From contig NZ_CP036289.1 in assembly GCF_007748115.1 (NCBI RefSeq), positions 3,410,001 through 3,474,000 of the forward strand: a stretch of 64,000 nucleotides of DNA. Reading direction: 5' to 3'. The stretch is from Bremerella volcania (GTDB taxonomy: Bacteria > Planctomycetota > Planctomycetia > Pirellulales > Pirellulaceae). The notes beneath the pieces were generated by a model. That model made no database searches. It saw nothing but the letters and a program-made list of their open reading frames with translations, and was not told where the DNA came from. This document shows positions 44,348-54,021 of this stretch, piece by piece. The first letter of the stretch is position 1; the number at the start of each line of letters is the position of its first letter. The position numbers and the translations under genes are program-made.

Positions 44348-45742
44348 TTAAATCAAGAATCGTTGAATCGGCCCTTTTTGATCGAGATGCTGGAGCCCAA
44401 CGTCAAGCGAACCGAAATGTTCGACCCCGTTGCCATAGGCATTAAGAATCGTTGTGTACCAGTTGCCTAATGTTTTGTGTCCCTCTTGCCCGTAATTCGG
44501 AAGTCGGATGTAACGCCTCCCAAGGTCTAGTCGGCAGTTATTGCCGGCCATCACGATGAATGGGAATTCTGTCCCGTGCGAGTGATGTGTTTCGCCTGAG
44601 TCTGGGAAGTAGAACAGCATCGTGTTGTCGAACATGGTCCCACTACCTTCAGGAATGCTCTTTAACCTCGTAACAATTCGTTCGACTAGCGTCATATGAT
44701 GATGACGACACCGGGCTCGGATCTCCTCGGCTTCAACTCCTCCTATCGATTTGCCATGCCCGATATCGTGCATGTTTACTTTCTCGCCTTCGAGTCCAGG
44801 TATACCTGTATATTCGTGACCGAGTTCATCCACGGTGAAGGCCGCAACATTCGTCAGGCCAGAAATTAGCGAACCTAGAAGGACTTCGGTGTGGCCGATT
44901 TGACGATCGAACGTGCTCACATCTGGACTCAAATGCTTCGAATCCAACTCGGGAATATGTCGGCGGATCACATCGGCCATGGCATCGATTTTCTCATTTC
45001 GTCCGCGAATCTCTTCAATTGCCCCCGAGTAATTCGCGATCTTAGCTTTTTCATGCCCCTCGAGTCCACGAGCCTGCGCGTTCTCATTGCTGGCAATGAA
45101 TTTCAATAACATACGATCCAGTTGATACTGGCTTTGCGTCGATTGATCCTTCGCAACCGACTTGAACAATTCCGCCAAGGCAATCTTGGGAGATCCATAG
45201 GCATAGTTTGGTTGCTGCGGACCTCGTGCAGAGAAGCCTTGGGCGATTCCATCGAGAGAACCTCGGGCATTACCTCCTCCAAGAGGAAAGCATGCCAGCT
45301 CAATATGACCGACAGGCGATGGAAACAACTTTGCCAGTTCAAAGTCAACAGTCGCCCATTTGATCGAACTAATCCGTTCATTGGCTTTATAAACGCCAAG
45401 TGACGAACACCATGAATGGTGTCCGGTCGTACACATTTTTCCCGAGAGTCCTTGGAGGATAGTCAGGTTATCGACGTGATCAGCGAGTGGACTCATCCAG
45501 TGCGGCAACTCGTGCCCATCCAAATCGACCTCAAACGCCTCTTTGCGTGACTCCTTCTCCATCAGCTTATCATCGAAAGATGGTGGGACCATGACTTTCG
45601 GAAACAAGCCATTACCGCGATGCATGAAGATGAACCGCGTAGGGGGTCGAACGTCCGAGGCAATCAGGCGCGACGGATTCATCATCGCCATAACGCCCAC
45701 ACTGAACAGGCTTGTTTGCAAGAAGTCGCGTCGTGATGTCAT
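44348..45742 (-). CDS. DUF1552 family Tat-exported protein
   Basis: The protein has 464 residues. MTSRRDFLQTSLFSVGVMAM is a Tat signal. Family segments: FIFMHRGNGLFP, TGHHSWCSSLG, TMLFYFPDSGETHHSHGTEFPFIVMAG and LRLPNYGQEGHKTLGNWYTTIL. DUF1552 replaces DUF1501 as partner of the DUF1592-type cytochromes, and that cytochrome gene lies 55 bp upstream here. The biochemical role of the family is unknown. Confidence 0.88.
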   Translation of the reverse strand: MTSRRDFLQTSLFSVGVMAMMNPSRLIASDVRPPTRFIFMHRGNGLFPKVMVPPSFDDKLMEKESRKEAFEVDLDGHELPHWMSPLADHVDNLTILQGLSGKMCTTGHHSWCSSLGVYKANERISSIKWATVDFELAKLFPSPVGHIELACFPLGGGNARGSLDGIAQGFSARGPQQPNYAYGSPKIALAELFKSVAKDQSTQSQYQLDRMLLKFIASNENAQARGLEGHEKAKIANYSGAIEEIRGRNEKIDAMADVIRRHIPELDSKHLSPDVSTFDRQIGHTEVLLGSLISGLTNVAAFTVDELGHEYTGIPGLEGEKVNMHDIGHGKSIGGVEAEEIRARCRHHHMTLVERIVTRLKSIPEGSGTMFDNTMLFYFPDSGETHHSHGTEFPFIVMAGNNCRLDLGRRYIRLPNYGQEGHKTLGNWYTTILNAYGNGVEHFGSLDVGLQHLDQKGPIQRFLI

Positions 45743-45797
45743 CCTTTACTCCTGAATCGTATGAATGCGGCTCATGCTGACCGAGCTGGTCAACACT

Positions 45798-48317
45798 CTA
45801 GGAAGGCTTTCGGTACATGAAGGAATCGGAAGTCAACAAGGAAATGATGACCGCTTTAAAGCTTCCACCACTGGAGACATAGGCTCGATCGGCATCGATA
45901 AGTGTCTGCGAGTCCGATAGCATTTCGTTGCGTCCCAGGTAAAAGCGGAACGCATGGCGAATAATTGACTGCCGTACTTTTGCCGATTCGGCCAAAAGAT
46001 CGATCAACTCGAACGCATCAGCGACTTCACCATCTAGCTTGGGGTCTCCCGTGCCGATCAATTCACCTTGAGAGACAATCGGCGCGGTCTTGTAGACGTC
46101 GAAAGTCGATTTTCCATTACCCGATCGAATCAAGTTCTCCGCATTCTCAAGAGGTTCGTGCGTCCGAAAGCGTCCGAAGTCATCAAAGACCTCAAACGCA
46201 AAGCCGAGCGGGTTCATCTGCTTATGGCACTTCCAGCATTCGCTTTGCTGCGTCACCATCTCGACACGTTGACGAAACGTCTTGTGAGGATCTTCCGGAA
46301 CTTGGGCGTCAACGGTGATCGGTACGTCAGGCACGCGACCTGCCAATAACTTCTCCCGAACCCAACGACCTCGCTTGATCGGATCGGTATGAAAATTCGA
46401 CGAATGAGCAATGAGCCAGGCTGGGTGGGTGAGAATGCCTTTGCGATGTTGGATCTTGAAAGGTTGCTCAGGCGGGTAATCCCAAAATTCCTTTGGCGCT
46501 AGATCGCTGATATATTTCAACGATCTCCAACTACCGTAGCGCCCAATGACGGGAGTTGGCGGCAGATTGTAAAACGGCGCATGATGAAAGTAGTAACCAT
46601 GTGCCCAAGGGACGGTGGTAAATGGGTTACGTCCCTGGCCGAATGACTCTTCAAAATAGTGCATATAGTTGACGAGTTCCCCCGGTCGGGATGCATCCTT
46701 GATACGCATCGCTTCGTGCGATTTCAGAAAATCTAGATTTTCGTCCAGGACTCGCTGGGGATCTGTCTTCCACTCCGTGTCTTTGAGGGCCTCGTAGACC
46801 TCGCGCCACTCCCTGAGAACCTTACGACCTGTTTCGTTGTCTTTGTCGTGGTAAACGAAGAACTCGTCAAATGTCAGCAGGTTCTCGAAAACGTTCTCAT
46901 CTTTTTCGACGTGACGAGTAACGATGCGATCTGCCTCCAGAATGAGCCGACCTGGCGTACCCTGGCTGCCCCGGTCGGGATTCATATACTTCCCTTCGCT
47001 GCGGCCGCTGTCCTTGAAAACTTTCAACGCGCCTGGGTAACCGAAGAAGTCACGGAAGAAGCGGACGATCCGGGGATGCGACGTCTCGTTCGATTGATAG
47101 TGTTTGCCGTTGAGCGAGGGATCAATTTGTCCTCGATAGAAATTGTCATCATTGAGAAGCCGCGTCACTTCGCGGCGATAATCCTCATGGGTCGTCAACC
47201 GCCCTTGCTGAGCGGCCTCGATTAGCTTCCGATCAGGATTTCTATCACCAATTGCGTATGATATGGCATACGCGGCTTCGCGTGGAGAGAGCTTCATTCG
47301 GCCGTATTCGTCTGCCGGGCCCTCACCAAATTCAAGGCGGTATAAGAATTCTGATTCCAGGAGGACAGCGGTCAGCATCTGTTGCAGTCCTACCGTGTTG
47401 CCGCTCAATTGGATTGCTTCCTTGGTGAGCACCAGGTAGCTGTTCACCTCATGTTGTGTCGCAGGTCTCTGCAGAACCAATCCAAACTGTTTTTGTATCG
47501 CGTCGATCAAATCTGTATCGGAGGGAGTGGAATCATTCAGAATGATAGCCTCGAATTCTCCCGGCGTTGAAGGAGGCAACCATCGATCTTTCTCATTGGG
47601 AAATTCATTGGCCTCCATCTCCTTATTCAACACGCGGGCGCGGTGAGTCTGCTTTTCCGAAACCCACTTCGCGTTGTCGAGCATGACCAGAAGGTGGCCA
47701 GCGTCGAGCGTGGACAAGTCGAAATCGCGGACGCCGGAACGCTCGGGCAAGATAAATGGGTTCGTCACGCCATAAAACGCCCTGCCCTGCTTCGAATAAA
47801 AGTCCCGTTCGCGTCCCGACAATTCAAAGAGGTCAATCACGCGCTCATGAAAGATCTGCGGTCGCACGCGCCAGCGTCGTGCCGGCGTGTAGGCCTTGTC
47901 GGTGACCTCACCAGAGAAGAGTTGTTCATGGTCGACTAGGTTGCCATTGCCTAGATATGGAAGTCTTGCATCTAGCTGGGAAACGCCATGCCCCTGCAGT
48001 TCACCACGCATCCAATCAGCTAGTCGTTTATGATCGCCAAGTGCAAGTTGATCCGAATCCTCGGGCGGCATCAGTCCAAAGAAGAGCTGATCTTGGGCAC
48101 GGTTCAATAAGCTGAGCTGTGTTTCGACGTTGAGCTGATTGAGGTTATCGAAGCGTACGCCACCTTCACTAGCATCCTCACCATGACAGCCATTGCAATG
48201 ATTAGCCAACGTGGCCTGAACTTCTGTGGGTACAGGAATCGATGCACTAGGTGCCGCCTCGGCAAGCTGCGATCCGGACAGCAAAACAATGAGTGCCGTG
48301 AGTGAAAGAGTTTTCAT
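45798..48317 (-). CDS. DUF1587/1595/1592/1588/1585 planctomycete cytochrome
   Basis: The protein has 839 residues with signal MKTLSLTALIVLLSGSQLAEA. An N-terminal heme domain (CNGCH, 41-45; FGLMPPEDSDQL) is followed by DUF1587-type, DUF1595-type (LSPREAAYAISYAIGDRNPD) and DUF1592 parts (RFFRDFFGYPGALKVFKDSGR, FENLLTFDEFFVYHD), then DUF1588 with the second heme motif CWKCHKQMNPLGFAFE and DUF1585 (LIDLLAESAKVRQSIIRHAFRFYLGR). Two c-hemes imply periplasmic electron transfer. Forms an operon with the DUF1552 gene. Distinct from the DUF1549/1553 type elsewhere in the window. Confidence 0.9.
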   Translation of the reverse strand: MKTLSLTALIVLLSGSQLAEAAPSASIPVPTEVQATLANHCNGCHGEDASEGGVRFDNLNQLNVETQLSLLNRAQDQLFFGLMPPEDSDQLALGDHKRLADWMRGELQGHGVSQLDARLPYLGNGNLVDHEQLFSGEVTDKAYTPARRWRVRPQIFHERVIDLFELSGRERDFYSKQGRAFYGVTNPFILPERSGVRDFDLSTLDAGHLLVMLDNAKWVSEKQTHRARVLNKEMEANEFPNEKDRWLPPSTPGEFEAIILNDSTPSDTDLIDAIQKQFGLVLQRPATQHEVNSYLVLTKEAIQLSGNTVGLQQMLTAVLLESEFLYRLEFGEGPADEYGRMKLSPREAAYAISYAIGDRNPDRKLIEAAQQGRLTTHEDYRREVTRLLNDDNFYRGQIDPSLNGKHYQSNETSHPRIVRFFRDFFGYPGALKVFKDSGRSEGKYMNPDRGSQGTPGRLILEADRIVTRHVEKDENVFENLLTFDEFFVYHDKDNETGRKVLREWREVYEALKDTEWKTDPQRVLDENLDFLKSHEAMRIKDASRPGELVNYMHYFEESFGQGRNPFTTVPWAHGYYFHHAPFYNLPPTPVIGRYGSWRSLKYISDLAPKEFWDYPPEQPFKIQHRKGILTHPAWLIAHSSNFHTDPIKRGRWVREKLLAGRVPDVPITVDAQVPEDPHKTFRQRVEMVTQQSECWKCHKQMNPLGFAFEVFDDFGRFRTHEPLENAENLIRSGNGKSTFDVYKTAPIVSQGELIGTGDPKLDGEVADAFELIDLLAESAKVRQSIIRHAFRFYLGRNEMLSDSQTLIDADRAYVSSGGSFKAVIISLLTSDSFMYRKPS

Positions 48318-48397
48318 TGGTTGCCTAATCTTCTATTATGCGCGGAATGTTGCAAGGTGCTTTGAACCTCCGCGACATTCGTTTCGGTGGCAAAGCC

Positions 48398-50287
48398 TCA
48401 TCCCTTCTGAGCTGATTCGAGGACAGCTTTTGCTTCTTCAATTCGCCGCATCTCGTCTTGTTCGCGGAGAGCTTGGATGATCTTGCCCCGGTCTCCTCGA
48501 GAAACTGGCAGCTCCGTGTCCGCACTAAGCACACCCTTGGGAACAAATTCCAACGCCCAGTCGTCACTCCGCTGCGTAGCGAATGGAAGATCCAGATTTC
48601 CGATCGCTTGCAAATTAGCTAGTGGATTTCGACCCCATGCATAGCGAAAGTGAAGCGGATTAGGGACCAGCGGGCTGGTCAATATGAGCTGACGACGATC
48701 GTATTGCGTTCGCCCTCGGTCGTCCTGACCTTTGACCGCATAGGTAACGTTTGCCGGATGAAACCTGCGGTCCTCTCCTGCAATCGCAAAGCCCTGAATT
48801 TCCCCTTCTTCTGGGTCTCCGACCTGGGTGTCAAATGTGAGGCGCAGCTCATTGCTGGCGGTCTCTGTGCCGTCCAGCATGGGTGGCTTCCATTGGAGCT
48901 GCCGATCAAATCCATACTGTGTTGCCAAGGCCCAGCGGGCAATTCGCTCGCCGGCCGGCACCTTGAGCTGCGGATGGTACCATCGCCGACGGAGATCATA
49001 CGTACTTACAAAACCGATTTGCTTGTCATCCGCACGGTAAAGATCCAAAAACGTTTCGTACTGTGCGGCACGTATGTAAACGCCAGCGTCAAACATCATT
49101 TCGCAGTAGTTGTCACGCGTTTGGGGATCACCGGCGGTACAGAGTGAGAGTATGCCAAATGGCATGTCAGGCGTATTGAAAGCACTTCGCCATGCCTTGA
49201 TCATCTCCGGAAAGACATCGCGATACATTTCTGCCCCCGTGGAGCCATCAAAAGCGTTATTGAAACCTTGGTGGAAAATCGCTCCCTTGATCGAGAGTCC
49301 GGCCAACGGCGCGATCATTCCTGCGTAACAATTGCCGGGATAGTTGGCATCGCCAAGAGGACCAACTCGCAAATCGTTTGGAGCTTCCAGTCGATCGGCT
49401 GGGATTTCCTTTCCTTCTTCACGCTGCTTTTCCAGCCAATTGTTGTGCTGATCGATGCGTTTGTTCAGGTCATCCTCTGCATCCCACTCGGAAACCTTAA
49501 TATCGAACTGCGACAGCTTGGCCTGGGTAGCTTTGCTATCGAGTGAGCGAAGCACACTCATTGGAGTCCACGTCTCGACGGTGGTTCCTCCTCGACTGGC
49601 ATCGATCACGCCAATTGGAATGTTGCTGGCCATATGAATTCGACGGGCAAATACATAGCCGATGGCCGACAACTCGCGTGCGATCTCGGGCGTGCAGACA
49701 TCCCAGTCACCCTTGCGAAAGTGGCGACTTGACCAGTCGCTCCATTGATGAAGACGGGCGAAGCTCTGTTTTTCTTCCGGGCCTTGGTCGTGCGGAATCG
49801 ACAGAATCCGGATCAAGGGAAAGTTTGCCGACGCAATTTCCAGCTGCCCATTCTCGACCTTCGCCAACTCAAATTCCATATTGCTTTGACCACCGAGAAC
49901 CCAGACGTCGCCAATAAGTAGATTATCGAGCACAACTGTCTCGCTCTCACCGCGGACCGTCATCCTTTGCGGAGCACTGTTGGCAGCCATGGCGGTAAGG
50001 GAAACTTTCCAAGCGCGGTCCTTACCAGCCGTTGTTGTCGCCATTTCGTCTGCAAAGCTGACGGTGACTTCTTCGCCAGGTTTCGCCCATCCCCAGATGT
50101 GGATTGGTTTATCACGTTGCAGAACCATATTGGTCTGGAACAAATTACTCACGCATAGTCCATCACCAATCGCGGGGACATCAATGACGTCCTCGCGCGG
50201 CATTTTCTGAGCGAGTAACTGTTGCGTGAAGATGATGATGATCCCCAGAACGATGGAAACCATCCATTGCCGGATTTGTGTCTTCAT
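48398..50287 (-). CDS. Sialate O-acetylesterase-like SGNH hydrolase, exported
   Basis: The protein has 629 residues. Signal MKTQIRQWMVSIVLGIIIIF. A beta-sandwich N-terminal part (SNLFQTNMVLQRDKPIHIWGWA) is followed by the SASA/SGNH domain with nucleophile Ser135 in LGGQSNMEF, GVIDASRGGTTVETWTP and GAIFHQGFNNA; the C-terminal YDLRRRWYHP holds the likely Asp/His. The last ~40 residues form a charged helix (IIQALREQDEMRRIEEAK). Removes acetyl esters from sugars. Divergent from the AraC-type regulator; a TCGTTTTCA half-site like the regulator's repeats lies 19-27 bp before its start. Confidence 0.85.
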   Translation of the reverse strand: MKTQIRQWMVSIVLGIIIIFTQQLLAQKMPREDVIDVPAIGDGLCVSNLFQTNMVLQRDKPIHIWGWAKPGEEVTVSFADEMATTTAGKDRAWKVSLTAMAANSAPQRMTVRGESETVVLDNLLIGDVWVLGGQSNMEFELAKVENGQLEIASANFPLIRILSIPHDQGPEEKQSFARLHQWSDWSSRHFRKGDWDVCTPEIARELSAIGYVFARRIHMASNIPIGVIDASRGGTTVETWTPMSVLRSLDSKATQAKLSQFDIKVSEWDAEDDLNKRIDQHNNWLEKQREEGKEIPADRLEAPNDLRVGPLGDANYPGNCYAGMIAPLAGLSIKGAIFHQGFNNAFDGSTGAEMYRDVFPEMIKAWRSAFNTPDMPFGILSLCTAGDPQTRDNYCEMMFDAGVYIRAAQYETFLDLYRADDKQIGFVSTYDLRRRWYHPQLKVPAGERIARWALATQYGFDRQLQWKPPMLDGTETASNELRLTFDTQVGDPEEGEIQGFAIAGEDRRFHPANVTYAVKGQDDRGRTQYDRRQLILTSPLVPNPLHFRYAWGRNPLANLQAIGNLDLPFATQRSDDWALEFVPKGVLSADTELPVSRGDRGKIIQALREQDEMRRIEEAKAVLESAQKG

Positions 50288-50305
50288 AGGAACGGTTTAT
50301 TGAGT

Positions 50306-50314
50306 TGAAAACGA
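50306..50314 (-). promoter_or_regulatory. Possible half-site of the AraC-type regulator
   Basis: On -, TCGTTTTCA matches nine bases of the 15-bp repeat at 50914 and sits just upstream of the SGNH esterase start. A single short match; could be chance. Confidence 0.25.
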
Positions 50315-50571
50315 ATGGGAGGGATTTTATTGGTCGACGGAAAGTTGCGAGAGGATAACGGGAGGTGGAAATGACGCGATTCAACCTACGCCAGGAAGCT
50401 CTTGGCTAACAAATATCTTGACAGGTGAGTGCTCAAGGAGGGGGGACGTCTCCGTCGTAGATGATGTCGTAATCAAATGCCAATCCATTCTCGGTGACAT
50501 TCAGGGCATCCCCGATCTCGTACAGCTTGTACTCGGAAACGCCCATCATTTTGGATTCGTTGTTCAATTCC

Positions 50572-50738
50572 ATAGAGCCTGTTTCAAAACCTTATTACGG
50601 CTGCGATTGTCATCTCGAACGCTGCCGCTTCGTCGGCGTGCATCGACGAATCTCGTGGATTCGCCTGCTCCGGCCTCCTTGCATCAGGCATTCGACCTAA
50701 CAATCTCGCTCTCGAAAACGGTTTTGAAACCGGCGCTA
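50572..50738. repeat. MITE-like element with imperfect terminal inverted repeats
   Basis: GTTTCAAAACC (50581-50591) and GGTTTTGAAAC (50720-50730) are a perfect 11-bp inverted pair; extended outward, about 17 of 20 bases match (TAGNGCCNGTTTCAAAACC). The ~165 bp between carries an internal stem (TTCGTCG 50629-50635 / CGACGAA 50644-50650) and no credible gene. Size and ends fit a small non-autonomous transposon; no clear target duplication. The rest of the 50288-50954 gap holds only the regulator's promoter region. Confidence 0.4.
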
Positions 50739-50894
50739 GAAGGAAATCCGTTCGACCGGTTCTCCATCTGATTTTCCAACGGCTACAAACCTGATAGGAA
50801 TAAACGACAGATGTCGGAACGAGGTGTATGGATTTATTTGGGACGATCCCTAGCGAGAGCATGGATTCGGCAATGCAAAAAAACATACATAGAC

Positions 50895-50900
50895 TAATAT
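50895..50900 (+). promoter_or_regulatory. Likely -10 box of the AraC-type regulator
   Basis: TAATAT in an AT-rich stretch, 14 bp before the first direct repeat; no good -35 match at the right distance. Start of transcription near 50907. Confidence 0.35.
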
Positions 50901-50913
50901 TAATCGTTGCGAA

Positions 50914-50949
50914 CCTCGTTTTCAGGAAAAAGATCCTCGTTTTCGGGAA
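50914..50949 (+). promoter_or_regulatory. Direct-repeat operator, two CCTCGTTTTCRGGAA copies with 21-bp period
   Basis: Copies at 50914-50928 and 50935-50949 differ at one base and are exactly 21 bp apart, two helical turns, the spacing of AraC half-sites at araI. They lie between the likely -10 box and the regulator's start codon, a placement that suits autorepression. Confidence 0.65.
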
Positions 50950-50954
50950 TGCTT

Positions 50955-52118
50955 ATGAAAGGCAATACACGTCGAGTTGCCCTCGTTCTAGAGCTTGACT
51001 GGGCCTACAAACGGCATGCCAGCGTATATGCGGGGACGCAGCAATACTTTGACGAACAAGGCTGGGAGTCCGTCATCGACGAGTATGCGCTCGACTCACT
51101 ACCTTCACGCCGCGGTACGGCGATTCCGTATGATGGCGTTATCGCCAGGGCAACGAAGTCGCTGGCCCAGCGCTGCGACAAGTTGAACGTCCCCTTGGTG
51201 AATGTATGGAGTAGTTCGGCCTTGCGTGACGAGATTCCCGGCGTTTACCCCGATTATCAAGCGTCCGGAAGACTGAGAGCCGAACACCTGCTTGCCCGTG
51301 GACTTTGCAACTTTGCTGTTCTCGGTTCCCGCCGAGACTCCGCTGACTATCTCGAAATGCAATCGTTCGTCGAAACGATCCGCGACCAAGGCCATGCCTG
51401 CGAGGTTGCCTGGATGTCGCGAATGTTCTCGGACTCACTATCCCAGTGGCGGACCTTCAACCAAACGATTGCGACCTGGATGGATAAGTGGGAACTACCC
51501 GTCGGTACATTTATCGGGGCGGACAGCGTCGGGCGAATTGTCGTTCAGAAATGTAAGGAGCGGGGTTGGCGCATTCCAGAAGACGTCGTGATGATTGCCG
51601 GTCGAAACGAGGAAACGCTTTGCGAAAGTCCGCGTCCTTCCATCACGAGCATGGAAATGGGGTATGAACGCGTGGGATATGAAGCAGCCAAGCTCTTACA
51701 TCGCTTGATGAATGGCGAGCATTTGCTGGAAAATACCGTGCATGTTCCGCCTCAAGGAATCGTCGTACGGGAGTCGACTGACTTCCTTATCACCGAAGAT
51801 GAGTTGATTGCTGCGGCTTTGTCTTTCATCGCTTCCAATAGCCATCGTAGAATTGGCCAAGACGACGTCGCCAGGGCACTGAGCGTGGAAACACGGACAT
51901 TGCAGAATCGATTTCGGAAAGTCTTGGATCAGTCCATCGCGGCTACCATTCGCAGAGTCCGGCTGGAACGTGCCAAGCGAGAACTGGTTCAGAGCAATCG
52001 TTCATTGAAGAATATCGCCCGGGACGCTGGGTTCGGTTCCGCCATGCGCATGTACGACCTTTTCAAACGCGAGTTAGGAATGACCCCAACCCAGTTCAGA
52101 AAGCAACGCCGTCTCTGA
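50955..52118 (+). CDS. AraC-family regulator with periplasmic-binding-protein-like sensor domain (XylR type)
   Basis: The protein has 387 residues from the ATG at 50955. A frame open to 50907 would read through the operator repeats (repeating SFSG), so a later start is chosen; ATG 50949 is the alternative. Residues ~5-275 form a LacI/PBP-like sugar-sensing domain (RRVALVLELDWAYKRHASVYAGTQQY, GVYPDYQASGRLRAEHLLARG, TFIGADSVGRIVVQKCKERGW). Residues ~285-385 carry two AraC helix-turn-helices (DDVARALSVETRTLQNRF; IARDAGFGSAMRMYDLFKRELGMTPTQFRK). Cytoplasmic; probably senses a sugar released by the sulfatase/esterase set around it. Confidence 0.9.
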   Translation: MKGNTRRVALVLELDWAYKRHASVYAGTQQYFDEQGWESVIDEYALDSLPSRRGTAIPYDGVIARATKSLAQRCDKLNVPLVNVWSSSALRDEIPGVYPDYQASGRLRAEHLLARGLCNFAVLGSRRDSADYLEMQSFVETIRDQGHACEVAWMSRMFSDSLSQWRTFNQTIATWMDKWELPVGTFIGADSVGRIVVQKCKERGWRIPEDVVMIAGRNEETLCESPRPSITSMEMGYERVGYEAAKLLHRLMNGEHLLENTVHVPPQGIVVRESTDFLITEDELIAAALSFIASNSHRRIGQDDVARALSVETRTLQNRFRKVLDQSIAATIRRVRLERAKRELVQSNRSLKNIARDAGFGSAMRMYDLFKRELGMTPTQFRKQRRL

Positions 52119-52238
52119 GCACTGTGAATTCCGAGCCCGGGTCGGTCTCCACGTGAGCGAGTCGAACCCTTCGCGAATAATCAGGGGTTACCAGAAACGT
52201 TTCCTCTCGCATGGACAGCCTCTCTCTGGCATTCGATT

Positions 52239-52293
52239 CCGCTGAAACACGAAAACACTATTGATCTACGTTGTTGCGTATCAGCGGCTTTTT
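52239..52293 (+). terminator. Possible terminator of the regulator gene
   Basis: CCGCTGA (52239-52245) pairs with TCAGCGG (52281-52287), followed by CTTTTTAA. The 35-base loop is long, so this is tentative. It lies between the convergent regulator and sulfatase genes. Confidence 0.4.
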
Positions 52294-52304
52294 AATTGGC
52301 CGTG

Positions 52305-53777
52305 CTAGTTGGAAGCACCATCTCTGGATGGAACACTACTCGCGTGAAACGCTTTGTGCCCCGTGGATCCCTCTCCGAGGATTGGATGACTGGTTTGCGG
52401 TAGGTGCTTACGATGCTGCTCGATCACCGTCTTCATCTCCGAGTGGCTAATGAGATTGTTCCACTCATGCGGATCGCTGTTGTGATCGTAGAACTCTTCA
52501 CTCCCGTCGTTATAGCGGATAAAGCGGTATCTTTCCGAGCGTATGCTGCAGTTGCCGGGGCCAAAGCTGGTCCGAGCCATGTGGGGCCAATCTGCCTTCG
52601 GGTTTTTCAAGAGCGACAGCAGTGAATGCCCCTCAAGCCGTGAATCCGGTTTCAAACCGGATAATTCCAACAAAGTCGGGTAGATGTCTACGAGTTCTAC
52701 CGGTTTCTTACATATCTGACCACTAGGTATTCCGGGACCAGCGATGATCAGTGGAACATGTGTCGAGTCTTCCCATAGTGAGCGTTTCGCCCAACGTTCC
52801 TTTTCCCCAAGGTGAAAACCATGGTCGGAAAACAACACGATATAAGTATTGTCAGCGTACGGGCTCGCTTCTAACGCATCTAAAACCTTGCCGACTTGCT
52901 CATCGACGAAGCTCACACAGGCCAGGTAGGATTGAACGAGCGGCTTCCACTGATTGTTTTCGCTTACCCAATCTTGCGTCGGGGCAATATGTTTAAGACG
53001 GGTCAGGTTGATGGCGTAAATTGAGAGGTCGTTTAAATCATCCTTGGGAACTGAAGGCAGTTGCATAGATTCAAGCGGGTACATGTCAAACCACTTCTGT
53101 GACGCATACTGGGGCACGTGGGGACGGTAGAAGCCAACTCCCAGAAAAAATGGCGTATCAAATTCCTTTTTCAGTTGCTGTGCTCCCCACTGTGCGATTC
53201 GATAGTCCGGCGTTTGCTCGTCTCTTTCCGGATAGACACCCCAGTCCCAAAGCTTCACTCCCTTAAAGGAGGAGAGTTTCTTCTTAGGTAGCGGACCGAA
53301 TCCGCCGAATGATCCAGCGTAACTGGCGAAGTATTGCTTGTTCTCTGCATTGTGATACAGCTTTCCGGCAGCAGACACATCATAGCCTTCGTCATGGAAC
53401 CGGATTGGCATCATCGTCCTTTCTTCTGCTACGGGCGATGTCGCGAAGGGCGGATTAAGAAAATAGATACCTGACGTCTCCGGATAGGTTGACGACATCA
53501 TGCTCGCTCTGGACGGGTTACATACCGGCGACTGGCAATGAGCATTGGCAAAGAGAACCCCTTTCTTGGACAGACGATCGATGTTCGGCGTGGTTGCCTG
53601 AGGGTGTCCTCCAAGTACGCCTATCCAGTCATTCAGATCATCGACCGCGATCAGTAGGATGTTTGGTTTTTTCGATTTATCTGCCGCAGAAAGGTCCGTG
53701 CTGGCAACCATAAGGAAAACAGTGAACAAAGGGATACAGTATACAGAGACGCGTTTGTTTAAATGGCAGGGCTTCAT
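52305..53777 (-). CDS. Sulfatase, iduronate-2-sulfatase-like, exported
   Basis: The ATG at 53777 yields a signal peptide (VYCIPLFTVFLMVAS); the longer frame is not needed. The protein has 490 residues. IAVDDLNDWIGVLGGHPQAT with the metal aspartates, formylglycine Cys86 in CNPSRASMMSS and distal [27 protein letters not shown] plus SDHGFHLGE places it in the iduronate-2-sulfatase-like (choline-sulfatase-related) branch, shared with the copies at 57272 and 58903. The serine of CNPSR rather than threonine also marks that branch. Confidence 0.93.
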   Translation of the reverse strand: MKPCHLNKRVSVYCIPLFTVFLMVASTDLSAADKSKKPNILLIAVDDLNDWIGVLGGHPQATTPNIDRLSKKGVLFANAHCQSPVCNPSRASMMSSTYPETSGIYFLNPPFATSPVAEERTMMPIRFHDEGYDVSAAGKLYHNAENKQYFASYAGSFGGFGPLPKKKLSSFKGVKLWDWGVYPERDEQTPDYRIAQWGAQQLKKEFDTPFFLGVGFYRPHVPQYASQKWFDMYPLESMQLPSVPKDDLNDLSIYAINLTRLKHIAPTQDWVSENNQWKPLVQSYLACVSFVDEQVGKVLDALEASPYADNTYIVLFSDHGFHLGEKERWAKRSLWEDSTHVPLIIAGPGIPSGQICKKPVELVDIYPTLLELSGLKPDSRLEGHSLLSLLKNPKADWPHMARTSFGPGNCSIRSERYRFIRYNDGSEEFYDHNSDPHEWNNLISHSEMKTVIEQHRKHLPQTSHPILGEGSTGHKAFHASSVPSRDGASN

Positions 53778-54021
53778 GATCACAATCGTTACGTAAGATA
53801 TTTGAACGAGCTTGAGCAAAGGCAGGCAAAATGGCGATGCCAACGGATCTTCGTCATCGTATTGTTATTCTAGGTCTGAATGCAATGAGAGAATTCGTGG
53901 CGATCTTCTTTGTATTCTGGTCCGATTTCACGACGATTCGGTTGCCGAAGTGGCCAATATGCTCGCCCTATCGTTGGGCGTTGCTTCGATAGGAAACGGA
54001 CGATCAAGCAACGAGTCAGTG

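Noticed and set aside
50418-50771. 117-residue frame on + between esterase and regulator genes
   Set aside because: It spans the MITE-like repeat, has no conserved-looking sequence and no start signal.
53844-54021. Short frames between two sulfatases (53812-54114 on +)
   Set aside because: Overlap the 3' end of the sulfatase gene in antisense and show no recognisable domain.
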